A stretch of 58,284 nt of DNA from Lentisphaerota bacterium. Lineage in GTDB: Bacteria > Verrucomicrobiota > Kiritimatiellia > RFP12 > UBA1067. Positions 43,110-53,020 of the stretch are shown here, in pieces; positions within the stretch are counted from its first letter, which is position 1; each line of letters begins with the position of its first letter. The position numbers and the translations under genes were made by a program. The DNA is taken from NCBI GenBank assembly GCA_015061665.1, contig SUWC01000010.1, positions 1-58,284 on the forward strand. Direction: 5' to 3'. Under the pieces are notes generated by a model, which did not search any database, was not told where the DNA came from, and worked only from the letters and a program-made list of their open reading frames with translations.

Positions 43110-45485
43110 CTATTCAAATTCAATGGTCGCGCATTCAAGCCCTGCGGCTGACGCCGTAATGCGCCCTTTGCCCTTGCTTCGTATGACAAGCCCGGCTCGG
43201 CCCATGTGAAGCGGATATGACGACGTGTGCGAGAAGCCGCGCTTTTCCGTCGGGTTCCCGTTTGCCGCCGCGACAATCTCAATGTCGCCCTCTGCGGTAA
43301 AATTGATCTCGCGGCAGTCTTTCGGCACCCTTGCGCCGTTTGCGTCGGCAAGCGTCACCATAACGACGCAGGTCTTTCCGCATTTCTCCGGCGAAAGGAC
43401 GATTCTCTTCGCATCCCCGGCGGTGCGGAGCGTTTCGCGTCCGATCTCCTTGCCGTCCGCCCCGTATGCGACCGCAACGATCTCGCCCGGCGCGTAGGGC
43501 ACGGATTCCCAGATGAAACGGTAGCGCTTCATCACTTCGTAGTAGCCCTGCTTGAACGAAGCGGAATGGTCCTTGCGGCGGCGTCCCTGCGAGACGCCGT
43601 TCACGAACAGCTCGACCTCCGCGCCGTTGGAGTATACGTATACAGGCAGCTCGCGCCTCTCGAAGTTCCAGTGGTCGGGAACGATGTGGACCGTCGTCTT
43701 TTCGGGAGACCAGACGGACCTGTAGAGCCAGTATCGGTCTTTGGGGAATCCGATCAGGTCGCAAATCCCGAAGTAGGAGCTGCGCGCGGTCTTGTCCTCG
43801 TATGGCGAGGGTTCGCCGATGTAGTCGATCCCTGTCCAGACGAATTCGCCGGCGACGAATCGGTCACGCTCCATGCGCTCGAACTCGAGGTCGGGTATGT
43901 CGCTCCACCACGCGCTGTTGCGGTCGTACGAATCGATCATCCCGTGGTCGCCTACAAAATCCTTCTTGTCCTTCGCCAGGGTGTCCGCGTAGTATCCGTA
44001 GACCGAGAACGTTGACGCAGACTCGGAGTATATGATTGGCTTGCCGGGGAAGCGCCTCCGCATGGGCATGTAGCGCTCGCCGTAGTTCCACCCCGTGAAA
44101 TCGAGTTCGGCGAAGTCGTCCTTGCTGGCCGTGCCGGTGTGGCAGCAGCCGATGCCGACCGGGCGCGTCGGGTCGACGGACTTCATCGCCGCGCGGAAGC
44201 GCGTGCAGCGCTCGCGCGACGTTCCGACGGCTGCGGACATCTTCCACTTGTCTTGGCCAGGCGCGAACCCCTCCTCCGACGGAATCTCGTTGCCCATCGA
44301 CCAGACGATTACCGACGGATGGTTGCGGTCGCGCCTGACCATCTTGACGAGCTTGTCCGCCACGAACTTCTCCAGCGGCTCGTTTTCGCGGCCCGCCGTC
44401 TTGTTCCACTTGTCGAAGCACTCGTCCCAGACGAAAAGCCCCATTTCGTCGCAGAGGTCCAGCACTTCCGGCGCAGGCGGGTTGTGGGACGTGCGCAGCG
44501 CGTTTGCGCCCATCTCCATCATGATCTCGAGCTGCCGCTTCATGAGGTCGCGGCTGAACGCCATGCCTACCGGACCGAGGTCTGAGTGAAGGTCGACGCC
44601 CTTGAGCTGGACGCGCCTGCCGTTCAGGAAGAAACCCTCGTCCGCGTCTAGCCTGAACGAGCGCAAGCCGACGCGCTGCGAAACGACGTCGTGCGCGCTT
44701 TTGGAGTCCCATGCGACCTCCAGCGTGTAAAGCGCCGCGCCAGGCTTCATGTCCCAGAGCCGGGGCGAGGCGACGTCGAACGCCATTTCGAACGGAGTGT
44801 CCTCGAACACGCCTGCGCTGACGCGCGACTTTCTCGACGCGGCCTCGCTGCCGTCGGGCGCGATGAGCCGAACAGTCACCTCGCCGTCTGCAGTCTTGCC
44901 TGTTCTGTTCGCGACGATGCCCGAGACTACGCACGACGCCCTCTCGGCCGAGAGGGCGGGGGTGCGGAAGAATATCTCGTCCTTAGGCAGGTACTCGCGG
45001 TCTGTCGTTACGAGGCGAACGTTGCGGTACATGCCCGCGCCTGGATACCAGCGGGACGCTAGCTTCGTGGTGTCGGCCTTGACGAGGACCGTGTTGGTCG
45101 TGGCGGTTATTGCGGACGTTATGTCGCAGCGGAGCGGCAGATAGCCGTATTCCTCGTGGCCCACGCACTCGCCGTTGACGTAGACCGTGCCGTCGCACAT
45201 GATGCCGTCGAATTCGAGGAACATCCTTCCGGGGACGGTCTTGCCGGGGACGACGAGGTTCTTGCGGTAGTATCCTACGCCTTTCCAGGGAAGCATTCCC
45301 GAGCCCGAGTCGAGCTTTGGGTCGAAGTCCGCGCCTATCGCCCAGTCGTGCGGGACGACCACGGGAGCCCAGTTCTTTCGGTCGCGCGAGAATTCCCAGC
45401 CGTCGTTGAAGTCTGTAGTGGTCCGAGCCGCAAGCGCTGCAAACGGGAGCACTGCCATTGCAAGTATGGAGCGTTTGAGTTTCAT
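43110..45485 (-). CDS. GH2 family beta-galactosidase-like enzyme, secreted
   Basis: 'RTTTDFNDGWEFSRD', 'LKGVDLHSDLGPVG', 'ALRTSHNPPAPEVLDLCDEMGLFVWDECFDKW', 'VIVWSMGNEIP'. Confidence 0.9.
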   Translation of the reverse strand: MKLKRSILAMAVLPFAALAARTTTDFNDGWEFSRDRKNWAPVVVPHDWAIGADFDPKLDSGSGMLPWKGVGYYRKNLVVPGKTVPGRMFLEFDGIMCDGTVYVNGECVGHEEYGYLPLRCDITSAITATTNTVLVKADTTKLASRWYPGAGMYRNVRLVTTDREYLPKDEIFFRTPALSAERASCVVSGIVANRTGKTADGEVTVRLIAPDGSEAASRKSRVSAGVFEDTPFEMAFDVASPRLWDMKPGAALYTLEVAWDSKSAHDVVSQRVGLRSFRLDADEGFFLNGRRVQLKGVDLHSDLGPVGMAFSRDLMKRQLEIMMEMGANALRTSHNPPAPEVLDLCDEMGLFVWDECFDKWNKTAGRENEPLEKFVADKLVKMVRRDRNHPSVIVWSMGNEIPSEEGFAPGQDKWKMSAAVGTSRERCTRFRAAMKSVDPTRPVGIGCCHTGTASKDDFAELDFTGWNYGERYMPMRRRFPGKPIIYSESASTFSVYGYYADTLAKDKKDFVGDHGMIDSYDRNSAWWSDIPDLEFERMERDRFVAGEFVWTGIDYIGEPSPYEDKTARSSYFGICDLIGFPKDRYWLYRSVWSPEKTTVHIVPDHWNFERRELPVYVYSNGAEVELFVNGVSQGRRRKDHSASFKQGYYEVMKRYRFIWESVPYAPGEIVAVAYGADGKEIGRETLRTAGDAKRIVLSPEKCGKTCVVMVTLADANGARVPKDCREINFTAEGDIEIVAAANGNPTEKRGFSHTSSYPLHMGRAGLVIRSKGKGRITASAAGLECATIEFE

Positions 45486-45491
45486 GTAAAG

Positions 45492-45500
45492 ATTATAGCA
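45492..45500 (-). promoter_or_regulatory. TGCTATAAT promoter, 6 nt from GH2 ATG
   Basis: Minus strand ttgcTATAATctttacATG. Confidence 0.65.
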
Positions 45501-45573
45501 AAATACCGATTCTCCGCGCTAGCCCCGAATACTGATGAAGACCGCGTAATTTGAGCAGAAGGGGGCCTGGTTG

Positions 45574-45582
45574 TGCTATAAT
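45574..45582 (+). promoter_or_regulatory. TGCTATAAT promoter, 6 nt from ATG
   Basis: gtgcTATAATatctacATG. Confidence 0.65.
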
Positions 45583-45588
45583 ATCTAC

Positions 45589-46095
45589 ATGAAAACTAAA
45601 CTCAACAGGGAATTTCTCGCAAGGCACCTCTTTGTGGCGGTGCTGATGCTCGCTCTCGGCGCGTGGTTCGGATACGATGGATTCGTCCGCTACCCGTCGA
45701 CGCCCGCGCACGACCTCTACGTTTCGATCGAGAAGTCGGAGCCGCCGGTCGGTGCGGACCTCGAGGCGTTCAAGGCGCAGAAGACAAAGACCCAGCACGG
45801 TCTTATGGCGCTCGCAATTCTCGCTGGAATAGCGGTAGGCGCGCATCTCTTCGCCGTGTCGCGCTTCTCGCTGTCATTCGACGACGACGGGTTCGAGATT
45901 GGCGGACGCCGCTTCGCGTACGCAGACGTCAAGTCGATCGACGATTCCGCGTGGAAGAAGAAGGGCATATCCGTAATCGCCTGCGGCGGGGGCAAGGTCA
46001 AGCTTGACTCATGGCACCACACGGGCGTCAAGGAGTTCCACGAACGGCTCTTGAAGTCCGCGGCTTGCGCGCAGAACGGGGCTGTGCTACAATAA
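45589..46095 (+). CDS. Hypothetical two-TM membrane protein with PH-like C-terminal region
   Basis: 168-aa ORF from internal ATG; two hydrophobic helices, then 'FSLSFDDDGFEIGGRRFAYADVKSID'. Confidence 0.6.
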   Translation: MKTKLNREFLARHLFVAVLMLALGAWFGYDGFVRYPSTPAHDLYVSIEKSEPPVGADLEAFKAQKTKTQHGLMALAILAGIAVGAHLFAVSRFSLSFDDDGFEIGGRRFAYADVKSIDDSAWKKKGISVIACGGGKVKLDSWHHTGVKEFHERLLKSAACAQNGAVLQ

Positions 46096-46126
46096 TGGGA
46101 AACAATCATTCAAGGAGTGGCAGATA

Positions 46127-47812
46127 ATGCAGAATGCAGCAGAAGGGATGGACAACATAGTTTCGGTTCTTGAGCGCAATGCGCGCGAGTGGCCGGACGA
46201 TGTCGCGCTTGTCGAGATCAACCCGAAGAACCTGGAGCAGCACCACACGACGTGGCGCGAGTACTCGCTGATCGTCAGCTCCCCGATCGAGAAGTTCCGC
46301 AGCGAGATCACATGGCGCGAGTTCGACGAGCGCGCCAACCGCTTCGCCAATTTCCTCCTGAGCCGAGGCTTCAAGAAGGGCGACAAGGTCGCGATCCTCC
46401 TGATGAACTGCCTGGAGTGGCTGCCCATCTACTTCGGCGCGCTCAAGGCGGGCTGCCTGGCCGTTCCGCTGAACTTCCGCTACACGGCCGACGAGATACG
46501 CTACTGCCTGAACCTGGCGGACGCCGATGCGCTGGTCTTCGGCCCGGAGTTCACCGGGCGAATCGAGCAGATCGCGGACCGCCTGCCGCGCGTAAAGATG
46601 ACGCTCTACGTCGGCGACGACTGTCCGACCTTCGCCGAGAGCTACCAGAGGCTCGTGAAGTACGCTTCCTCCGAGGCGCCCGGCTTCAGCCACAGGCCTG
46701 AGGACGAGGCGGCGATATACTTTTCCTCCGGCACGACAGGCTTCCCGAAGGCGATTGTCCTTCTCCACCGCTGCCTGATGCACGCGTGCCGCGTCGAACA
46801 GAACCACCACGGGCAGACGAAGGACGACACTTTCCTCTGCATACCGCCGCTCTACCACACGGGCGCCAAGATGCACTGGTTCGGCAGCTTCCTCGTCGGC
46901 GGCAAGGCGGTTCTCCTAAAGGGCGTCAAGCCCGAGTGGATCATCCGCTGCGTCAGCGAGGAGCACTGCACGATAGTCTGGCTGCTTGTTCCGTGGGCGC
47001 AGGACATCCTTGACGCGATAGACCGCGGCGACGTGCTTCTCGACGAGTACAAGCTCGACCAGTGGCGCCTCATGCACATCGGCGCCCAGCCCGTTCCGCC
47101 TTCGCTCATCAAGCGCTGGAAGTCCGTCTTTCCCCACCACCAGTACGACACGAACTACGGGCTCTCCGAGTCCACCGGCCCTGGCGCGGTCCATCTTGGC
47201 GTGGAGAACATCGACCATGTCGGCGCGATCGGCGTTGCGGGATATGGGTGGGAGACGAAGATCGTCGGGCCAGACGGCGAGACTCCTGTCGCGAAGGGCG
47301 AAGTCGGGGAACTCGCGATACGCGGCCCGGGCGTGATGAAGGAGTACTACCACAACAAGGCCGCGACCGAGGAGATACTCAAGCCCGACGGCTGGCTCCT
47401 TACCGGCGACATGGCGGAGGAGCGCGATGGATTCATCTACCTCGTCGACCGCGCGAAGGACGTCATCATCTCCGGCGGCGAGAACCTGTACCCTGTCCAG
47501 ATCGAGGACTTCCTCCGCGCGAATCCGGCGGTAAAGGATGTCGCGGTAATCGGACTGCCTGACCCGCGCCTCGGCGAAATCGCGGCGGCGATCATTTCCG
47601 TCAAGGAGGGGCAGACCCTCGACGAGGCAGCGGTCAACGACTTCTGCATGGATCTGCCGCGCTACAAGCGTCCGCGCAAGATCATCTTCGCCGAAGTCCC
47701 CCGCAACCCGACGGGTAAGATCGAGAAGCCGAAGCTTCGCGCGATGTACGGCGCCGCAGGGCTCGTGGCCCAGCAGAACGGAATCGCAGAGCCTACGTTG
47801 CCGCAGAAATGA
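46127..47812 (+). CDS. AMP-dependent synthetase/acyl-CoA ligase
   Basis: 'AAIYFSSGTTGFPKAIVLLH', 'YGLSESTGPGAVHLG', 'DGWLLTGDMAEERDGFIYLVDRAKDVIISGGENLYPVQIED'. Confidence 0.9.
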   Translation: MQNAAEGMDNIVSVLERNAREWPDDVALVEINPKNLEQHHTTWREYSLIVSSPIEKFRSEITWREFDERANRFANFLLSRGFKKGDKVAILLMNCLEWLPIYFGALKAGCLAVPLNFRYTADEIRYCLNLADADALVFGPEFTGRIEQIADRLPRVKMTLYVGDDCPTFAESYQRLVKYASSEAPGFSHRPEDEAAIYFSSGTTGFPKAIVLLHRCLMHACRVEQNHHGQTKDDTFLCIPPLYHTGAKMHWFGSFLVGGKAVLLKGVKPEWIIRCVSEEHCTIVWLLVPWAQDILDAIDRGDVLLDEYKLDQWRLMHIGAQPVPPSLIKRWKSVFPHHQYDTNYGLSESTGPGAVHLGVENIDHVGAIGVAGYGWETKIVGPDGETPVAKGEVGELAIRGPGVMKEYYHNKAATEEILKPDGWLLTGDMAEERDGFIYLVDRAKDVIISGGENLYPVQIEDFLRANPAVKDVAVIGLPDPRLGEIAAAIISVKEGQTLDEAAVNDFCMDLPRYKRPRKIIFAEVPRNPTGKIEKPKLRAMYGAAGLVAQQNGIAEPTLPQK

Positions 47813-48438
47813 AGAGAGGAAAGTTCATTTCGTTCGAGGGCGGCGAAGGGTGCGGCAAGACGACCCAGATTGCGCGCCTCAAGGCGGAGCTGGAGGCGAG
47901 GGGCGAGAGCGTTGTCGTTGTCCGCGAACCGGGCGGCACGCGCCTTTCCGAGCTCATCCGCACTCTTCTGAAGGACGAGGAAGATGATCCGCCGTGCGAC
48001 CGCGCGGAGCTTCTGCTCTTCCTCGCCGCGCGCGCCCAGCTCGTCAGGAACGTGATCAGTCCCGCGCTTGACGACGGCAGGTGGGTGCTTTCGGACCGCT
48101 TCAGCGACTCGACTTTCGCCTACCAGGGGTATGGGCGCGGACTTCCGCTCGATTTTCTGCGCGAGGCGAATTCCTTTGCGTGCGAGGGGCTTTCCCCCGA
48201 CCTTACGCTGCTGCTGGAGGTGCCGCCCGGGGTGTCCGCGAGCCGTATGCGCAGTCGCGAGGCGCGCACCGCCTCGTCGGCAGACCGCATTGAGCGTGCA
48301 GGCGACGGATTCCACTCCAGGGTGAGAGAGGGGTTCGCGTCGCTTGCGAAAGCCGAGCCGGGGCGAATCGTCCGCGTCGATGCCTCGGGCACGCCGGACG
48401 AGGTGGCTTCGCTGATTCGCGCCCTCGTGTTCGCATGA
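47809..48438 (+). CDS. tmk: Thymidylate kinase
   Basis: 'GKFISFEGGEGCGKTTQIARLKAELEARGESVVVVREPGGTRLSELIRTLL', 'DRFSDSTFAYQGYGRGL'. Confidence 0.93.
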   Translation: MKRGKFISFEGGEGCGKTTQIARLKAELEARGESVVVVREPGGTRLSELIRTLLKDEEDDPPCDRAELLLFLAARAQLVRNVISPALDDGRWVLSDRFSDSTFAYQGYGRGLPLDFLREANSFACEGLSPDLTLLLEVPPGVSASRMRSREARTASSADRIERAGDGFHSRVREGFASLAKAEPGRIVRVDASGTPDEVASLIRALVFA

Positions 48439-48461
48439 TTTCCCCGCTCACCCGCCAAATT

Positions 48462-48470
48462 TGTTATAAT
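48462..48470 (+). promoter_or_regulatory. TGTTATAAT promoter, 8 nt from lysS ATG
   Basis: ttgtTATAATattcacctATG. Confidence 0.65.
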
Positions 48471-48478
48471 ATTCACCT

Positions 48479-49927
48479 ATGGAAACGAATGAATACCGCG
48501 AGCAGCGCCTTGCGAGCATGAAGGCGCTCAAGGATATGGGCTACGAGCCCTATGGCTGCAAGTACGACCACGAGGACCTGAAGTCCGTCAGAGCCGGCTT
48601 CCAGGAGGGCGCGACCGCCCGTGTCGCCGGTCGTCTTCTGATGATCCGCCGCATGGGCAAGATGAACTTCTGCACGATGAACGACGGAACGGACAAGTTC
48701 CAGCTCATCTTCAAGCGCGACGAGCTTTCCGAGACGGCCTTCGCCGCGTTCAAGCAGCTCAACCTTGGCGACATCATCGGCGCGGAGGGAACGCTTTTCA
48801 CCACCCAGAAGGGCGAGAAGTCGCTTGTCGTCAAGGAATGGACGATGCTGGCCAAGGCGCTCGAGCAGCCGCCGGAGAAGTTCCACGGGCTTGCCGACCA
48901 GGAGGAGTGCTACCGCCGCCGCTACGTCGACCTGATGACGAACGACGAGTCGCGCGAGCGCTTCTTCACGCGCTCAAAGCTCCTGATGGAGATCCGCAAG
49001 TACCTGTGGTCGAAGGGCTTCGTCGAGGTCGAGACGCCCATTCTCCAGGACCAGGCTGGCGGCGCGGCCGCGAAGCCGTTCTTCTCCCACTTCAACGCAC
49101 TCGACAAGGACTGCGTGATGCGCATTGCGCCTGAGCTCTATCTGAAGCGACTCCTTGTCGGCGGAATGAACAAGGTCTTCGAGCTCGGCAAGGACTTCCG
49201 CAACGAGGGAATCGACCGCACGCACAACCCCGAGTTCACGGTCTGCGAGATCTACGAGGCATACGGCGACCGCACTTCGATGGAGGCGATCATGGAGGGG
49301 CTCCTCCCGCACCTCTGCGACACCGTCATCGGGAGCCGCGTCATCGAGTACGGGGAGAAGAAGGTCCCGATCGACTTCAACCCGCCCTACCGCCGCGTCG
49401 CGTACAAGGACCTCGTCAAGGAGCTTATGGGCGACGACTGGTTCGAGCTCGACTTCGCCACTCAGCTCGAGAAGGCCAAGGCCAAGGGACGCGAGACCGA
49501 CACCAACCTCGAGCTCGACGGCGTCACGACCGAGCTCATGCTCACGCACGAGGTCTACGACAAGCTCATCGAGCGCAACCTCATGCAGCCCACCTTCGTC
49601 ACGCGCATCCCGCACGAGTTCGTCCCGCTCGCCAAGGCGTGCAAGGACGATCCGTCCCTCGTCGACGTCTTCGAGTTCGTCGTCGCCGGACGCGAGCTCT
49701 GCCCTGGCTACACCGAGCAGAACGATCCGATCGCCCAGCGCGAGGCGCTTGAGCACCAGGCTGGCGAGGATACCGAGAAGATCGACGAGGACTTCATCTC
49801 CGCGCTAGAGTGCGGCATGCCCCCGACGGGCGGACTCGGCTTCGGCGTGGACCGTCTCGTCATGTTCCTCACCGGGTGCGACTCGATCCGCGACGTCGTG
49901 CTTTTCCCGCAGATGAAAAGAGCGTAG
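48479..49927 (+). CDS. lysS: Lysyl-tRNA synthetase (class II)
   Basis: 'RRRYVDLMTN', 'FVEVETPILQDQAGGAAAKPF', 'FELGKDFRNEGIDRTHNPEFTVCEIYEAY', 'GGLGFGVDRLVMFLT'. Confidence 0.95.
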   Translation: METNEYREQRLASMKALKDMGYEPYGCKYDHEDLKSVRAGFQEGATARVAGRLLMIRRMGKMNFCTMNDGTDKFQLIFKRDELSETAFAAFKQLNLGDIIGAEGTLFTTQKGEKSLVVKEWTMLAKALEQPPEKFHGLADQEECYRRRYVDLMTNDESRERFFTRSKLLMEIRKYLWSKGFVEVETPILQDQAGGAAAKPFFSHFNALDKDCVMRIAPELYLKRLLVGGMNKVFELGKDFRNEGIDRTHNPEFTVCEIYEAYGDRTSMEAIMEGLLPHLCDTVIGSRVIEYGEKKVPIDFNPPYRRVAYKDLVKELMGDDWFELDFATQLEKAKAKGRETDTNLELDGVTTELMLTHEVYDKLIERNLMQPTFVTRIPHEFVPLAKACKDDPSLVDVFEFVVAGRELCPGYTEQNDPIAQREALEHQAGEDTEKIDEDFISALECGMPPTGGLGFGVDRLVMFLTGCDSIRDVVLFPQMKRA

Positions 49928-49943
49928 CCTTTGGCAGAAAGGA

Positions 49944-50705
49944 ATGAATATGTTGACTGTCGGAATCATCGGATGCGGCTTTGTCGGCGGTGCGCTGAAG
50001 GCCTGGCTCAAGGAAAACAACAAGGACGTCAAGGTCGTCGTAAGCGACCCGCCGAAGGGGATGAACGACGACATATCTGGCGCCGACGTCTACTTCCTTC
50101 AGATTCACGTTCCCACGGAGGAAGACGGCACGCAGGACCTCACGCTCATGAAGAAGCTCATCAGCGCACTCCCCGACAAGCCCGTGTTCGTCCGCACGAC
50201 GATACTCCCCGGCACGAGCGAGCTCCTGACGCGCGAGACGGGTCACCGCGTCTACTTCATGCCCGAGTTCCTCACCGAGCGCACGTACATCGAGGACTTC
50301 AAGAAGCATCCGATGGTCTTCACGGGCGAGATCGAGCTTCTGTGCAAGATATTCAAGGGCAAGACGTTCACGACGATGACGCCCCTCGAGGCCGAGATCA
50401 CCAAGTACGCCCACAACGTCTTCGGCGCGTACAAGGTTACGTACTTCAACGCGGTCTACGACTACTGCCGCCGCATGGGCGCCGACTGGGCGCGCGTCCA
50501 CGCCGGAATGCTGCTTTCGGGCTACATCAACGACACGCATACGTTCGTTCCTGGTCCCGACGGCAAGTTCGGATACGGCGGAAAGTGCTTCCCGAAGGAC
50601 GTCAACGCCTTCGCGAAGATGACGTCCGGCACGCCGCTTGGCACGCTTCTCGCGCCGCTGCACGAACTGAACGTCGGCTTCCGCGGGTACGAGGAGCATG
50701 TCTGA
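49944..50705 (+). CDS. UDP-glucose/GDP-mannose dehydrogenase-like protein, short (253 aa)
   Basis: 'TVGIIGCGFVGGALKAWL', 'TEEDGTQDLTLMKKLIS', 'TPLEAEITKYAHNVFGAYKVTYFNAVYD', 'GYGGKCFPKDVNAF'. Confidence 0.8.
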   Translation: MNMLTVGIIGCGFVGGALKAWLKENNKDVKVVVSDPPKGMNDDISGADVYFLQIHVPTEEDGTQDLTLMKKLISALPDKPVFVRTTILPGTSELLTRETGHRVYFMPEFLTERTYIEDFKKHPMVFTGEIELLCKIFKGKTFTTMTPLEAEITKYAHNVFGAYKVTYFNAVYDYCRRMGADWARVHAGMLLSGYINDTHTFVPGPDGKFGYGGKCFPKDVNAFAKMTSGTPLGTLLAPLHELNVGFRGYEEHV

Positions 50706-50738
50706 TTTTCGTCTTTTCAACAAAAAGTCCCGAAAATT

Positions 50739-50747
50739 TGATATAAT
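50739..50747 (+). promoter_or_regulatory. TGATATAAT promoter
   Basis: aaatttgaTATAATcatt upstream of 50773 gene with AAAGGAG SD. Confidence 0.6.
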
Positions 50748-50772
50748 CATTTTGTCAAAAAGGAGTATAACG

Positions 50773-51384
50773 ATGAGAGACCTCTTCATAGTGGGCGCAG
50801 GCGGCTTCGGCCGCGAGGCTATATGGACCGTCGAGCGTATCAATTCGCTGTCTCAGCGGCCCGTTTGGCGCATTCTTGGCTATGCGGACGACAATCCGAA
50901 ATGGTCCAAGGGGCAGAACTTCGAGGGTTATCCGATTCTCGGCACCGTCGAAGAGGCTTCGCGCGACTATCCGGGCGCGTCCGTCTTCATCGCGCTGGGC
51001 AACAACCAGAAGCGCGCCGAGATGTACAAGCGCCTTCGCGGACACGACTTCCCGGCTCTCATAGACCCGAAGGCCCAGATTTCCCCCACTACCGAGTTCA
51101 AGCACGGCAACTTCATCGGCGCGGGTGCGGTCATCCAGGTCGGCAGCGAGCTCGGCAAGTTCGACATAATCGGCTCGAACGCCGTTGTCTGCCATGACGC
51201 GGTCGTTGGAGATTTCGTCAACCTCGGTCCGTGTTCCGCGATCGCGGGCGGCGCTAAGGTCGGCTCGTTCGTCTCCTTCTACGCCAATTCCGCGACAATG
51301 CCGCGCATCACGATCGGCGACGGAGCTTCCATCAGCGCCGGCACGGGCGTGAAGGAAGACCTTCCGGCGGGCGCCGAAATCTGA
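50773..51384 (+). CDS. NeuD-like sugar O-acyltransferase (hexapeptide repeat)
   Basis: 'LFIVGAGGFGREAIWTVERIN', 'NFIGAGAVIQVGSELGKFDIIGSNAVVCHDAVVGDFVNLGPCSAIAGG'. Confidence 0.8.
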   Translation: MRDLFIVGAGGFGREAIWTVERINSLSQRPVWRILGYADDNPKWSKGQNFEGYPILGTVEEASRDYPGASVFIALGNNQKRAEMYKRLRGHDFPALIDPKAQISPTTEFKHGNFIGAGAVIQVGSELGKFDIIGSNAVVCHDAVVGDFVNLGPCSAIAGGAKVGSFVSFYANSATMPRITIGDGASISAGTGVKEDLPAGAEI

Positions 51385-51407
51385 CAAAAGGCTGGTTTCC
51401 CCGTATC

Positions 51408-52709
51408 GTGAAGTGGCTCTTTTACAACCTCGCCTTTGCGGCGGTGTTTCCGTTCCTATTGCCTGGCTTCCTCCTCAGGATGTGCAGGCGCGGCGGCTAC
51501 TCCAAGCGCATGGGCGATAGATTCGCAGTCTACCCCCCGGATGTCATCAACCGCTTCCGCGCCATGCGGAAGCGTCCCGTGTGGGTGCATGCCGTGTCCG
51601 TTGGGGAAGTCCAGGTCGCGGGACAGCTCATGCGCGAATGGCGCAGGGTGGAGCCTGACGTATCCTTCTGCTTTTCGACGACAAGCTCGACCGGATGGAA
51701 GATCGCAGAGCCGCTCGTGACGGACGCCGACGTGCTCATCTACAATCCGCTCGACTTCCCCAATTTCGTAAAGTCCGCGCTCGCGACGGTGCGTCCCCGC
51801 GCAGTCGTCCTGACGGAGAGCGAGATATGGCCGGTTTTCGTGCGCAGGGCGCGCAGGCTCGGCATCCCGCTTTTTCTCATCAATGCCCGCGTCAGCGACC
51901 GAAGCGCGCCTCGCTATGCGAAGGCGAAATTCCTGTTCCGCGATGTTTTCGGATGCTTCACGCGCATGTTCGCGCAGTCAGACCTTGATGCGAGCCGCCT
52001 TGTCGCGGCAGGCGCGCCGGAATCGCGCGTGAAGGTGACGGGGAGCTTCAAGTTCGACGTCGCCCGCAGGAACCCAGACAAGGAGCGCGAGATGCGGGAG
52101 TGGACCGGAGGCGCGCGCAACGTCCTGCTCGGCGGCTCGACATGGCCAGGCGAGGACGAGGCGATGCTGCGCATTGCGGAGCGCGTCCCGAACGCGACGC
52201 TTGTCATCGCGCCGCGCCACTTCGAGAAGGCCGATGCCGTCGAGGCGAACATCAGGAAGCACGGCTTCGACTGCGTGCGCCGTTCGCGCGGCGAATCTGC
52301 CGCGTCCGCAGCGCCGTCAGGAAGACGGACCGTTTTCCTTGCGGACACGACGGGCGAGCTGATGGGGCTATACGGCATCGCGGACGCCGTGTTCGTCGGC
52401 AAGTCGCTCTGCGAGCACGGCTCGCAGAACATGATCGAACCGTGCCTTTGCGGGAAGCCGACGGTCGTCGGTCCGTTTACCGAGAATTTCCGTCCTGTAA
52501 TGAGCGACCTGCTTTCCTCGGACGCAATCGTCCAGGTCAAGGACGAGGATGAACTGTCCGACACGATCGCGGGCTGGTTCGCGAATCCCTCCGAGGCCTC
52601 CGCCCTTGGCGCTCGCGCTGCTTCCGCCGTGGCTTCTCGCGTCGGCGTGGTGCCGTCGTGCGTCGGAAGAATCAGGTCGCTTATCGACGGAATGCAAGGA
52701 CCGGTGTGA
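51408..52709 (+). CDS. waaA: 3-deoxy-D-manno-octulosonic acid transferase
   Basis: 'RPVWVHAVSVGEVQVAGQLMREW', 'TLVIAPRHFEKADAVEANIRKHGF', 'DTTGELMGLYGIADAVFVGKSLCEHGSQNMIEP'; GTG start. Confidence 0.9.
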   Translation: MKWLFYNLAFAAVFPFLLPGFLLRMCRRGGYSKRMGDRFAVYPPDVINRFRAMRKRPVWVHAVSVGEVQVAGQLMREWRRVEPDVSFCFSTTSSTGWKIAEPLVTDADVLIYNPLDFPNFVKSALATVRPRAVVLTESEIWPVFVRRARRLGIPLFLINARVSDRSAPRYAKAKFLFRDVFGCFTRMFAQSDLDASRLVAAGAPESRVKVTGSFKFDVARRNPDKEREMREWTGGARNVLLGGSTWPGEDEAMLRIAERVPNATLVIAPRHFEKADAVEANIRKHGFDCVRRSRGESAASAAPSGRRTVFLADTTGELMGLYGIADAVFVGKSLCEHGSQNMIEPCLCGKPTVVGPFTENFRPVMSDLLSSDAIVQVKDEDELSDTIAGWFANPSEASALGARAASAVASRVGVVPSCVGRIRSLIDGMQGPV

Positions 52710-52711
52710 TT

Positions 52712-53020
52712 ATGGATGTATCAATTGCAGAAGTGATGGAGTTCGCCATGCTGTTCGCGTTCGGCTTTTCGTGGCCGTTCGCGATTCTCAAGACGTGGCG
52801 CGCGAAGCGCGTGGACGGAAAGTCCCCGATGTTCATGACGATTGTGCTCGTCGGATACATGTGCGGAATCGCCGCGCGCCTACTCGACGGCGCGTCGTCC
52901 AACGACTGGCTCTGCATCGTCTATCTCGTCGACATGGCTCTCGTCTCGACGGATCTCGCGCTTTATTTCCGCTACTCGCGCAGAAACCGTAATGACAGTC
53001 TGGATCGTAAACCCGTTTGA
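52712..53020 (+). CDS. Small PQ-loop/SemiSWEET-like membrane protein
   Basis: 'MEFAMLFAFGFSWPFAILKTWRAKRVDGKSPMFMTIVLVGYMCGIAARLL'; 102 aa. Confidence 0.6.
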   Translation: MDVSIAEVMEFAMLFAFGFSWPFAILKTWRAKRVDGKSPMFMTIVLVGYMCGIAARLLDGASSNDWLCIVYLVDMALVSTDLALYFRYSRRNRNDSLDRKPV

